Shown: positions 37,331-46,178 of the stretch, in pieces
Numbering within the stretch: position 1 is the first letter of the stretch
Layout of the letters: each line of letters begins with the position of its first letter
Assembly (NCBI RefSeq): GCF_003063665.1
Contig: NZ_NESF01000008.1
Span: 1 to 64,000 of the forward strand
DNA length: 64,000 nt
From: Limnohabitans sp. Hippo3
Lineage (GTDB): Bacteria > Pseudomonadota > Gammaproteobacteria > Burkholderiales > Burkholderiaceae_C
Direction of reading: 5' to 3'
Notes under the pieces: model-generated
The model's input: only the letters and a program-made list of their open reading frames with translations
Databases searched by the model: none
Told to the model about the DNA's origin: nothing
Translations under genes and position numbers: made by a program

Positions 37331-38154
37331 GATGCGGCTCCCACGTTCTGCAGCTCGGGGGTGGTGCGACGCAAGGTGGGCAAACCCACACCCGAGGCGT
37401 CAAAACCGCCATCCACCGCCAGAAACTGGCCATTGATGAAGCTGGCCTCTTTGCTGCACAAAAAGCCCACGGTGTTGGCCATCTCTTCGGTGCTGCCGTA
37501 GCGGCCCAGCGGGATGGTGTCGTAATAGTCGGAGCGGATCGCCACGCTGTGCACCAGCTTGGCCATCTCGGTCTCGACCGGGCCGGGGCAAATCACGTTG
37601 GTGCGCACACCATAGTTGCCCAGCTCGACCGCGAATTGCTTGGTCAGGTGGATCAGCGCGGCCTTGCTGGTGCCGTAGGCCACGCGCAGCGTGCTGGCAC
37701 GCAGGCCCGAGATGGACGCGATGTTGACGATCGCGCCGCTGCGCTGGGCGGTCATGATCGCGCCAAAGGCATGCGAGCACAAAAACGCGCCGTCCAGGTT
37801 GGTGCTGAGCACCTGCCGCCATTCGGCAAACGTGGTCTCCAGCACCGGCTTGAACACCGCCACACCCGCGTTGTTCACCAGCGCATCGACCCGGCCAAAG
37901 CGGGCCACCACGGCGGCCGCTGCGGCATCGACCTGATCGGGTTGCGACACGTCACAGTGCAGCGCCAGCATATCGCCCGGGCGGGCCAGTGTGCGCTCGG
38001 TGGCGGCCAGCGTGGCCTGGTCAACGTCGAGCAAGGCGACCTTGTAGCCGTGGTTCAGGAACCACTGGCCGATGGCCAGGCCAATGCCGCGGGCACCGCC
38101 GGTCACCACAGCAACGGGCGTGGTGACAGGCATGGAAGTTGAGGAAGCGGTCAT
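37327..38154 (-). CDS. SDR family oxidoreductase
   Basis: A 275-residue short-chain dehydrogenase with VVTGGARGIGL, NNAG near residue 93, the catalytic Ser in NIASISGLR and YGTSK as YxxxK. It is likely to oxidise a 3-hydroxyacyl-CoA to the 3-oxo form cleaved by the neighbouring thiolase; that role is inference from position. Its stop overlaps the thiolase start by four bases. Confidence 0.93.
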   Translation of the reverse strand: MTASSTSMPVTTPVAVVTGGARGIGLAIGQWFLNHGYKVALLDVDQATLAATERTLARPGDMLALHCDVSQPDQVDAAAAAVVARFGRVDALVNNAGVAVFKPVLETTFAEWRQVLSTNLDGAFLCSHAFGAIMTAQRSGAIVNIASISGLRASTLRVAYGTSKAALIHLTKQFAVELGNYGVRTNVICPGPVETEMAKLVHSVAIRSDYYDTIPLGRYGSTEEMANTVGFLCSKEASFINGQFLAVDGGFDASGVGLPTLRRTTPELQNVGAAS

Positions 38155-38188
38155 GTGGATGGGTCAATGGTGGGGTGGGTGAAAAAAA

Positions 38189-38605
38189 TCAAACAGCGCC
38201 GGACTCGGCTGAGGGCAGCCACTCTTCCAGAGTGACTTCCAAAGTGGCAAACACCAGGTTGTGGCCAGGCACAAAACGACCGCTGACCACCTGGCCTGCG
38301 GCATCGACGACCACACCGCTCAGGTCGGCGGTGGTCTGGCCGTGGGCGTCGGTGCGCAGCTCGCCAAACAGGCTGAGCACCTCCACGGCGGGGCCTTCGA
38401 CAAAGATCTGTTGGCCCGAAGGGACCTGCAGACAGGCATCGACCAGACTGCCCAGCCCCACACGCACCAGCGCATGGCGCAGGCCCTGGGCACGGCAAAT
38501 GGCCTGCAGGCCCTGGACCAAGTCTTCGTTGGGGGCCATGCGGCCGTACACCATGCGGCCCAGACGGCCCTCTTCGGTCTGCGTGGTGTGAACAGCTTCA
38601 ACCAT
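38189..38605 (-). CDS. PPC/DUF296 domain protein with degenerate metal site
   Basis: A 138-residue protein of the PPC (plant and prokaryote conserved, DUF296) fold. MAPNEDLVQGLQAICRAQG and ALVRVGLGSLVDACL fit the N-terminal strands and helix. Where the family has H-x-H and GGH, this protein has D94, S96 and R110, so the metal-binding histidines are lost. ATG 38605 overlaps the stop of its upstream paralogue by eight bases, which suggests that the two proteins form a complex. Function is unknown. Confidence 0.8.
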   Translation of the reverse strand: MVEAVHTTQTEEGRLGRMVYGRMAPNEDLVQGLQAICRAQGLRHALVRVGLGSLVDACLQVPSGQQIFVEGPAVEVLSLFGELRTDAHGQTTADLSGVVVDAAGQVVSGRFVPGHNLVFATLEVTLEEWLPSAESGAV

Positions 38606-39197
38606 GGTGTGCGCCTGCAACGGTGGCCACAGCCGGGGGCTGGATGGCATGGGGTTTGAGCATGTGCAGGCGGGTTTCGTCGTCAAAACCCAGGCGCAGC
38701 GCCACGCCATCCAACACCGACACCAACACCGTGACGGGCCGCTGGCCCACCACGGTGCGGGGGGTCAGCACATGCCCACCGCGCACACGACCTTGGGCAT
38801 CGGCAAAACTGGCGTGGCAATGGATCACAGGCGCACCTTGCGCGTCCTGGCCAAGGGTGGCGCTGCCGCGCAGCAAGCTGGCGCCCTGCAAGACGATGGG
38901 TTGGCCATAGGTGGCCATGAGCTGGCCTGCAGGATCAGGGACAGGCAGGCAATACGCCACCTCGGCCAGGTCACCGCCCATGAGCGCCATGGCGGCGGCC
39001 TGGACACCTGCAGCGCCCAGCGCACGCGTCAAGCCCTCGTGCAAACAAGTGCCCGCCGTCAAGGACAAACGGATTTGCCGCCCGCCATGGGCCGCCACGT
39101 GTGACAGGCGCAGGTCTGCGCGTGGCCCGGGATGGACCAATGTGCGTGGCCGCCCGGAGGCGGGCTCCGGGAGGTGTCCCGGTGCGGGAGCTGCCAT
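38598..39197 (-). CDS. PPC/DUF296 domain protein with intact metal site
   Basis: A 199-residue PPC/DUF296 protein. The first 40 residues are a Pro/Arg-rich extension. The core then carries the family pattern: H126 and H128 (VIHCHASFAD), then GGH ending at H142 (RVRGGHVL), probable metal ligands in the trimeric PPC fold. It is the first gene of the eight-gene operon and is divergent from a LysR gene. The role of bacterial PPC proteins is not established. Confidence 0.82.
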   Translation of the reverse strand: MAAPAPGHLPEPASGRPRTLVHPGPRADLRLSHVAAHGGRQIRLSLTAGTCLHEGLTRALGAAGVQAAAMALMGGDLAEVAYCLPVPDPAGQLMATYGQPIVLQGASLLRGSATLGQDAQGAPVIHCHASFADAQGRVRGGHVLTPRTVVGQRPVTVLVSVLDGVALRLGFDDETRLHMLKPHAIQPPAVATVAGAHHG

Positions 39198-39316
39198 GTC
39201 ATGTCTCCTGGCCTGTGCTGGCCATCTGTTCTTGGCTCGACCTCGTGGGGTCGCTTTGGGTTTGTATTTTGAGACCAATTCAGGGCCTCTCTTTGTTTCT
39301 GTTAAATTTACTTTAC

Positions 39317-39326
39317 AGATTAATCT
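39317..39326. promoter_or_regulatory. Candidate operator in the LysR-PPC divergent gap
   Basis: The palindrome AGATTAATCT sits in a strongly AT-rich patch (about 39300-39343) between the divergent LysR gene and the PPC operon. The AT-richness, unusual here, suggests overlapping promoters. Assignment to the LysR protein is inference. Confidence 0.4.
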
Positions 39327-39343
39327 ATTTGCAAAATATATCA

Positions 39344-40222
39344 ATGGACATGCGCCACCTGCGGTGTTTTGTCGCTGTGGCCGAAGAACTCCACTTCGGC
39401 CGTGCCGCCCAACGCCTGCACCTCACCCAGCCCCCGGTCAGCCTCGCCATCAAGGAGCTCGAAGACGAATTGGGCGTGCGCCTGCTCGAACGCACCTCGC
39501 GCCGCATCGCCCTGACCCCGGCCGGAGCAGAGGCCCTGCAAGACGCCTATGCGGTGCTGGCCTCGGCCGACCTGATGCGCCGCCGCGCCCAGGAAGCGGC
39601 CCAAGGCCTGATGGGCTCGCTGACCATCGGCTTCATCAGCCTGCCCGCTTATTCGTTTTTGCCGACGCTGCTGCGGCGCTTCACGCAGGACTACCCCCGG
39701 GTCAAGGTGTCTTTGCTCGAAGGCACCACCGACCAGCTGATCCACGACGTGGAAAGTGGGCGCATCGACCTGGGCCTGGTGTTCCAGACCTCGGACCTGC
39801 CGCCCACGCTGGATGCGCAACTGGTGCTGCTCGAGCCCCTGGTGGTGGCTTTGCCCGAACACCACCCGGCCGCTGCACAGGCCACGGTGTCCTTGGGCAA
39901 GCTGGCGCAAGAGCAATTTTTGGGCTTTGAGCGGCACAACGGCCCGATGATGTTCGACGCCATCGTGGCCACCTGCATGAAGCACGGTTTCAGCCCGCAA
40001 ATTTTCAGCGCCCGCCAGATGCACACCATCGTCAGCATGGTCAGCGGCGGCTTGGGCGTGGCGCTGGTGCCAGCCTGTGTGCAGGCGCTGCAACGCCAAG
40101 GTGTGGTCTACCGACCCCTGCGTGGTGACAAACCCCAGGTGGCCACCGAAGCCGTCTGGCGGTCATCCGACCAGTCCCCCGTTTTGCAAGCCTTCCGGCA
40201 GATGCTGCCCAAGGTCAAATAG
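39344..40222 (+). CDS. LysR-type transcriptional regulator of the PPC-TRAP operon
   Basis: A 292-residue LTTR. It starts MDMRHLRCFVAVAEELHFGRAA (ends given), with the helix-turn-helix RLHLTQPPVSLAIKELE, like the BenM/CatM branch that responds to aromatic acids or other carboxylates. The effector domain follows from about residue 90. ATG 39344 or the second ATG at 39350 may be used. Divergent orientation to the eight-gene operon makes it the likely activator. Confidence 0.93.
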   Translation: MDMRHLRCFVAVAEELHFGRAAQRLHLTQPPVSLAIKELEDELGVRLLERTSRRIALTPAGAEALQDAYAVLASADLMRRRAQEAAQGLMGSLTIGFISLPAYSFLPTLLRRFTQDYPRVKVSLLEGTTDQLIHDVESGRIDLGLVFQTSDLPPTLDAQLVLLEPLVVALPEHHPAAAQATVSLGKLAQEQFLGFERHNGPMMFDAIVATCMKHGFSPQIFSARQMHTIVSMVSGGLGVALVPACVQALQRQGVVYRPLRGDKPQVATEAVWRSSDQSPVLQAFRQMLPKVK

Positions 40223-40239
40223 CGCAGCTCCAAAGAAGC

Positions 40240-40267
40240 AGCCCGCAGGGCCGAAGCACTGCGGGCT
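40240..40267 (+). terminator. Hairpin after the LysR gene
   Basis: AGCCCGCAG (40240-40248) pairs with CTGCGGGCT (40259-40267), 18 bp after the LysR stop. No T-run follows, so termination efficiency is uncertain. Confidence 0.45.
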
Positions 40268-40282
40268 GAAGACAAGATGAAC

Positions 40283-40306
40283 AAAGGGTGGCTTGCGCCA
40301 CCCTTT
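40283..40306. terminator. Hairpin between convergent LysR and amtB genes
   Basis: A perfect 9-bp stem AAAGGGTGG/CCACCCTTT with a 6-nt loop lies 26 bp past the amtB stop. It ends in only three T on either strand. Its position between convergent genes suits a two-way transcript end. Confidence 0.55.
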
Positions 40307-40331
40307 GCCATGAGGTTTGCCTTGACGGGCT

Positions 40332-41867
40332 TTAGCCGTGGTAGGCCGACTCACCGTGCGAAGAGATGTCCAGACCTTCGCGCTCTTCTTCTTCCGTGAC
40401 ACGCAGACCGATGGTCAGGTCCACGATCTTGAAGGCGACCACCGACACCACACCCGACCAGACAATGGTCAGCAGCACAGCCTTGGCCTGGGTCCAGACC
40501 TGCGCGGCGATGGAGTAAGCGTCTGGCGTGACCATGGCCACGGTGACCCAGTCACCCACGGCGCTCGGGCCACCCAAGGCGGGCGAGTTGAACACACCGG
40601 TCAGCAAGGCACCGACGATACCGCCCACACCGTGCACACCGAACACGTCCAGCGAGTCGTCTGCGCCCAGCATCTTCTTGAGGCCGTTCACACCCCACAG
40701 GCAAGCAAAACCTGCCACGATGCCGATCACCAGACCACCGACGAGGCCGACGTTGCCTGCAGCGGGCGTGATGGCGACCAGGCCGGCCACCGCACCCGAA
40801 GCGGCACCCAGCATGGAGGCTTTGCCGCGCATCAGGGCTTCACCCACGCACCAGGCCAGCACGGCACCGGCTGTGGCGACCAAGGTGTTGATGAAGGCCA
40901 GGGCTGCGAAACCGTTGGCTTCCAGCGCCGAGCCGGCGTTGAAACCGAACCAGCCCACCCACAGCAAGGACGCGCCCACCATGGTCAAAGTCAGGCTGTG
41001 CGGAGCCATGGCTTCACGGCCATAACCGATGCGCTTGCCGACCATGAAGGCACCCACCAGACCCGCGACAGCGGCGTTGATGTGCACCACCGTGCCGCCT
41101 GCAAAGTCCAGTGCGCCCCACTGCCAGATCAAGCCGGCCTTGCTGGTCATTTCGTCGGCCACTTCCTTGGCGGTGTAGGCGTCAGGGCCCATCCAGAACC
41201 AGACCATGTGCGCCACAGGCAGGTAGCTGAAGGTGAACCACAGCACCATGAAAGCGAGCACGGCAGAGAACTTGATGCGCTCGGCGAATGCGCCGACGAT
41301 CAGCGCACAGGTGATGCCCGCGAACGTGGCCTGGAAAGCGGCAAACGAGATCTCGGGAATGACCACGCCCTTGCTGAAGGTGGCCGCGTTGGCGAAGGTG
41401 CCACCCACGTTGTCCCAAATGCCCTTCATGAACAGGCGGTCAAAACCGCCAATGAAGGCATTGCCCTCGGTGAAGGCCAGGCTGTAGCCATAGATGAACC
41501 ACAGCACGGTGATCATCGAGAAGGTGACCACCACCTGCATCAGCACCGACAGCATGTTCTTGCTGCGCACCAGGCCACCGTAGAACAGGGCCAGGCCCGG
41601 AATGACCATCAGGATCACGAGGATGGTGGAGACCATCATCCAGGCGATGTCGCCCTTGTTGGGCACGGGTGCGGGTGCCGTTTCGGCTGCAGCGGGGGCC
41701 GCAGCAGCAGGTGCTGCAGGGGCGGGTGCAGCGTCCGGTTTGGCTTCAGCCGCTGGTGCCGTCACGGCAGCAGGGGCAGCGGTTTGTGCGGTGGCGACAG
41801 ACGCCGTGCCGAACACACCGAGACCCAGACTCAGGCCCAAGGCCAGGGTAGCGAGTAGTTTTTTCAT
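40332..41867 (-). CDS. amtB: Ammonium transporter
   Basis: A 511-residue Amt/Rh-family channel for ammonium. A signal peptide (residues 1-27) and a Pro/Ala-rich periplasmic stretch (about 29-68) precede the eleven-helix Amt core. The core contains the signatures YGGLVRSKNMLSV and DFAGGTVVHINAAVAGLVG. It is last in the porin-glnK-amtB operon, 23 bp after glnK. PII protein binding to AmtB is the known regulation. Confidence 0.96.
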   Translation of the reverse strand: MKKLLATLALGLSLGLGVFGTASVATAQTAAPAAVTAPAAEAKPDAAPAPAAPAAAAPAAAETAPAPVPNKGDIAWMMVSTILVILMVIPGLALFYGGLVRSKNMLSVLMQVVVTFSMITVLWFIYGYSLAFTEGNAFIGGFDRLFMKGIWDNVGGTFANAATFSKGVVIPEISFAAFQATFAGITCALIVGAFAERIKFSAVLAFMVLWFTFSYLPVAHMVWFWMGPDAYTAKEVADEMTSKAGLIWQWGALDFAGGTVVHINAAVAGLVGAFMVGKRIGYGREAMAPHSLTLTMVGASLLWVGWFGFNAGSALEANGFAALAFINTLVATAGAVLAWCVGEALMRGKASMLGAASGAVAGLVAITPAAGNVGLVGGLVIGIVAGFACLWGVNGLKKMLGADDSLDVFGVHGVGGIVGALLTGVFNSPALGGPSAVGDWVTVAMVTPDAYSIAAQVWTQAKAVLLTIVWSGVVSVVAFKIVDLTIGLRVTEEEEREGLDISSHGESAYHG

Positions 41868-41890
41868 TTATCGACTCTCTTTCTGATGCA

Positions 41891-42990
<1,100 letters not shown>

Positions 42991-43029
42991 GGTGAACTCC
43001 AAAAAAGTGAAGAAAGGACAAGCACCTCA

Positions 43030-43046
43030 TGCAGATAGCGTGCCAA
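43030..43046 (-). promoter_or_regulatory. Sigma-54 promoter of the porin-glnK-amtB operon
   Basis: On the minus strand: TTGGCACG (43046-43039), four bases CTAT, then CTGCA (43034-43030). The -24 element is perfect, the -12 element has one mismatch (CTGCA for TTGCA), and the GG-to-GC spacing is exactly 10 bases as RpoN requires. Transcription would begin about 43019, 29 bp before the porin start. Confidence 0.8.
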
Positions 43047-43126
43047 CTCACTTCAGACCCCATCACCAAGGGCATTTACCAGTGCATGCCCGCTCTGTGC
43101 GTGCTTGAATGGCATTCCAACAAGAT

Positions 43127-43178
43127 CCGTGCACATGATCTGCGTGCACGGACACACACCATGCACCAGCATGGGGCA
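43127..43178. promoter_or_regulatory. Candidate NtrC enhancer sites
   Basis: Two palindromes lie about 85-150 bp upstream of the sigma-54 promoter: CCGTGCAC-(9 nt)-GTGCACGG (43127-43151) and TGCACC-AGCAT-GGGGCA (43162-43178). The second differs from the NtrC pattern TGCACC-N5-GGTGCA at one base. Position and pairing fit an NtrC enhancer. The second site lies 11-27 bp before the comM start. Confidence 0.55.
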
Positions 43179-43188
43179 GGGAGAGGAT

Positions 43189-44721
43189 ATGAGTCTCAGT
43201 TTGGTGCACAGCCGCGCATTGGTCGGCCTGCAAGCGCCCGCCGTCACCGTCGAGGTGCATCTGGCCAACGGTCTGCCCAGCTTCACGCTGGTCGGGCTGG
43301 CCGATGTGGAAGTGAAAGAAGCGCGCGAGCGCGTGCGCTCGGCCTTGCAAAACAGCGGACTGGACTTTCCGCACAACAAACGCATCACCGTCAACCTGGC
43401 CCCGGCGGACTTGCCCAAAGACTCCGGGCGGCTGGACTTGCCGATTGCGCTGGGCATATTGGCCGCCAGCGGGCAGATCGACGCCAGCAAGCTGAACGGC
43501 TACGAATTCGCGGGCGAGTTGTCGCTGTCGGGCGAACTGCGCCCGGTGCGCGGCGCCCTGGCCATGAGCCTGGTGCTGCGCCAGCAACACGTGCGCACCC
43601 GGCTCGTGTTGCCCCCAGGCAGCGCCGAAGAGGCCGCCCTCGCACCGGACGCCGAAGTCTTCCGGGCGCGGCATCTGCTCGACGTGGTGCAACAGTTCCT
43701 GCCACCCTCCAACGAGCCCCCGCCGGAGCCGGGCGAGGGCTGGGTGCGCATGGCGGCCTCTGTGCCCCATGCACCACCACGCTACGCTGACCTGGCCGAT
43801 GTGAAAGGCCAAGCCGGCGTGAAACGGGTGCTGGAAATCGCCGCCGCAGGAGGCCACTCGCTGCTCATGGTCGGCCCACCGGGCTCGGGCAAATCCATGC
43901 TGGCCCAGCGCTTTGCGGGTTTGCTGCCGCCCATGTCGATCGAAGATGCGCTGGAGTCGGCGGCGGTGGCCAGCTTGGTCGGGCGCTTCGATTTGGCCCG
44001 CTGGGCGCAACGCCCCACCGGCCAGCCGCACCATTCGGCCAGTGCCGTGGCTTTGGTCGGTGGCGGCTCGCCGCCCCGACCTGGAGAAATTTCACTGGCG
44101 CACCATGGGGTGCTCTTCCTGGACGAACTCCCGGAATTTCCAAGAGCCGCTTTGGAAGCCCTGCGCGAGCCACTGGAGAGCGGCACCATCACCATCGCCC
44201 GGGCAGCGCGGCGGGCCGAGTTTCCTGCACGTTTTCAGCTGGTCGCAGCCATGAACCCCTGCCCCTGCGGCTACCTGGGCAGCAGCACACGGGCCTGCCG
44301 CTGCTCGCCCGACCAGGTCAGCCGCTACCAGGGCAAGCTCAGCGGGCCACTGCTCGACCGGATCGATTTGCACATCGAAGTGCCCAGCCTGAGTGCACAA
44401 GACCTGCTGAACGCCCCGCCCGGCGAAAGCACCAAGGCCATTGCGGCCCGCAGCTTAGCCGCCCGTGAACGAGCGCTGGCCCGGCAAGGCTGCGCCAACG
44501 CGGCGTTGCAAGGCCAGGCCATCGACACCCATTCACGTCTGGATGAGAGCGCCACCAGCTTGCTGCAAAAGGCTGCCGCCAAGCTCGGCTGGAGCGGGCG
44601 CAGCACCCACCGCAGCCTGAAAGTCGCCCGCACCATCGCCGATCTGGCGGGCAGCGACACCATTGCTGCCGCACACGTGGCCGAAGCGGTGCAATACCGC
44701 CGGGTGCTCAAGGAATCCTGA
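43189..44721 (+). CDS. comM: YifB-family Mg-chelatase-like AAA ATPase (ComM)
   Basis: A 510-residue ring-forming AAA+ helicase of the YifB/ComM family, which promotes branch migration during natural transformation where studied. The N-terminal Lon-protease-like domain (1-170, no active-site Ser/Lys function expected) precedes Walker A GPPGSGKS (229-236), Walker B VLFLDELPEF and a Cys cluster NPCPCGYLGSSTRACRC. ATG 43189 (MSLSLVHSRALVG) is the family start; a GGGAGAGG ribosome site precedes it. Confidence 0.95.
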   Translation: MSLSLVHSRALVGLQAPAVTVEVHLANGLPSFTLVGLADVEVKEARERVRSALQNSGLDFPHNKRITVNLAPADLPKDSGRLDLPIALGILAASGQIDASKLNGYEFAGELSLSGELRPVRGALAMSLVLRQQHVRTRLVLPPGSAEEAALAPDAEVFRARHLLDVVQQFLPPSNEPPPEPGEGWVRMAASVPHAPPRYADLADVKGQAGVKRVLEIAAAGGHSLLMVGPPGSGKSMLAQRFAGLLPPMSIEDALESAAVASLVGRFDLARWAQRPTGQPHHSASAVALVGGGSPPRPGEISLAHHGVLFLDELPEFPRAALEALREPLESGTITIARAARRAEFPARFQLVAAMNPCPCGYLGSSTRACRCSPDQVSRYQGKLSGPLLDRIDLHIEVPSLSAQDLLNAPPGESTKAIAARSLAARERALARQGCANAALQGQAIDTHSRLDESATSLLQKAAAKLGWSGRSTHRSLKVARTIADLAGSDTIAAAHVAEAVQYRRVLKES

Positions 44722-44814
44722 AGTGCGCCATGGCGGCCACCGGCTGGGCCAAGGGTATGCTCTGACCCATGCACCCTCTGTACCGCAGCGTGGCGGCCTG
44801 AAGCACTTTCTGCC

Positions 44815-46032
44815 GTGCACCCACCGCGCCTGATTCCCTTCAGCTTCTGGCTGTCTTTGCCCCAGCTCATCACCTGGGGCAGTGTTTTCTACACCTTTTC
44901 CTTGCTCATGACGCCCCTAGAGGCCGAGCTGGGCATGGGGCGTGCCGAGTCTTCGCTGGCCTTCAGCCTGGCGCTGTTGGCCGAAGGCTTGATGGCTTAT
45001 GCGGTCGGCCGCTGGATCGACGCCGGACACGAACGTGTGGTGATGACGCTGGGGTCGGTATGGGTGGGGCTGGGTTTGCTGGGGCACAGCGCAGTGACAT
45101 CGGTGACCGGGTTTTATGCCGCCTGGATCTGGCTGGGCCTGGGCATGGCCGCCACCCTCTACACCCCGGCATTTGCGGTGGTCACAAGGCGCTATGGGCA
45201 GGACTTTCGCCGCGCCATCATCACCCTCACGTTTCTAGGCGGCTTGGCCAGCACCGTGTTCATCCCTTTGTTTTCCTGGTGGATGGACCTTTGGGGTTGG
45301 CGACAAGCCCTGTGGGCGCTGGCGGCGCTGCAATTTTTGGTGTGCATGCCTTTGCACGGCTGGCTGCTGCAAGGCGCACCGCGCTCCTCCCGCCATGCAC
45401 CGTCAAAAAATGGAAACAACAGGCCAACGACACTGCCGTCCACGGTGTCGGTGCGTGAACACCTGCGGCACACCCCCTTTTGGCTGCTGGCCCTGTTCAT
45501 GGTGTTCATGATGTCGGTGACCTCTGCACTGCCCGCCCACATGATCGCTTTGCTGCAAGAGGCAGGTTTGTCGCCCACATGGGTGATTGCCGTGCCGGCG
45601 GCCATTGGCGTGATCCAGGTGGTGGGGCGCGTGGTGTTGTTTCTCTTTGAACGCCGCTGGGACGTGCACACTGCCAACCGCTGGATTCCTGGCTTTATTC
45701 CCATGGGGGTGCTGGCGCTGTTGCTCGGGGGTTTTCACCCGGCAGGGGCACTGCTGTTTGTGCTGTTGTTCGGCCTGGGCAACGGCATGATCACCATCGT
45801 CAAGGGGACGGCGCTGGCCCAGTACGTGAGCCGCGACCACGTAGGCCAACTCAATGGCTTGCTGGGCCTGCCGATCGCGGTGGCCAGAGCCGCTGCCCCT
45901 TTGACGGTGGGCCTGCTGTGGTCACCCGCAAGCGGTTACCAGTTGGCCCTGCTGTGGCTGCTGGTGGCCAGCCTGTTGGCCACCGCCGCCATGTGGGTGG
46001 CTCAAAGACATGCCCTGAATACCCAACCTTGA
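44815..46032 (+). CDS. MFS transporter
   Basis: A 405-residue, twelve-helix major facilitator. The start is GTG 44815, as no in-frame ATG precedes it and the first helix (FSFWLSLPQLITWGSVFYTF, ends given) begins within ten residues. It has the OFA/monocarboxylate-like pattern (RWIDAGHERVVM loop after helix 2, then WIWLGLGMAATLYTPAFAVV, ends given). The substrate is unknown and no partner genes are adjacent. Confidence 0.88.
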   Translation: MHPPRLIPFSFWLSLPQLITWGSVFYTFSLLMTPLEAELGMGRAESSLAFSLALLAEGLMAYAVGRWIDAGHERVVMTLGSVWVGLGLLGHSAVTSVTGFYAAWIWLGLGMAATLYTPAFAVVTRRYGQDFRRAIITLTFLGGLASTVFIPLFSWWMDLWGWRQALWALAALQFLVCMPLHGWLLQGAPRSSRHAPSKNGNNRPTTLPSTVSVREHLRHTPFWLLALFMVFMMSVTSALPAHMIALLQEAGLSPTWVIAVPAAIGVIQVVGRVVLFLFERRWDVHTANRWIPGFIPMGVLALLLGGFHPAGALLFVLLFGLGNGMITIVKGTALAQYVSRDHVGQLNGLLGLPIAVARAAAPLTVGLLWSPASGYQLALLWLLVASLLATAAMWVAQRHALNTQP

Positions 46033-46071
46033 GGGGTGTGCAAACCGCCACAGCCGAAGCTGCGTCCCTGC

Positions 46072-46095
46072 TTATATCCACAACGGCATATATAA
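46072..46095. promoter_or_regulatory. AT-rich dyad ahead of the sulfur cassette
   Basis: TTATAT (46072-46077) and ATATAA (46090-46095) are symmetric, 12 bp apart, about 85 bp before the rhodanese gene. Such AT-rich dyads are bound by ArsR-type sulfur regulators (BigR/SqrR) in other bacteria. No regulator gene lies nearby, so the link is inference. Confidence 0.35.
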
Positions 46096-46178
46096 CCAAC
46101 TAAAAAATCGTTCCCATGTCTTTGGCGGCTGGCCACAATCGCACCATTGTTTTCAACCACCCTCAAGGGATTGTCCAA

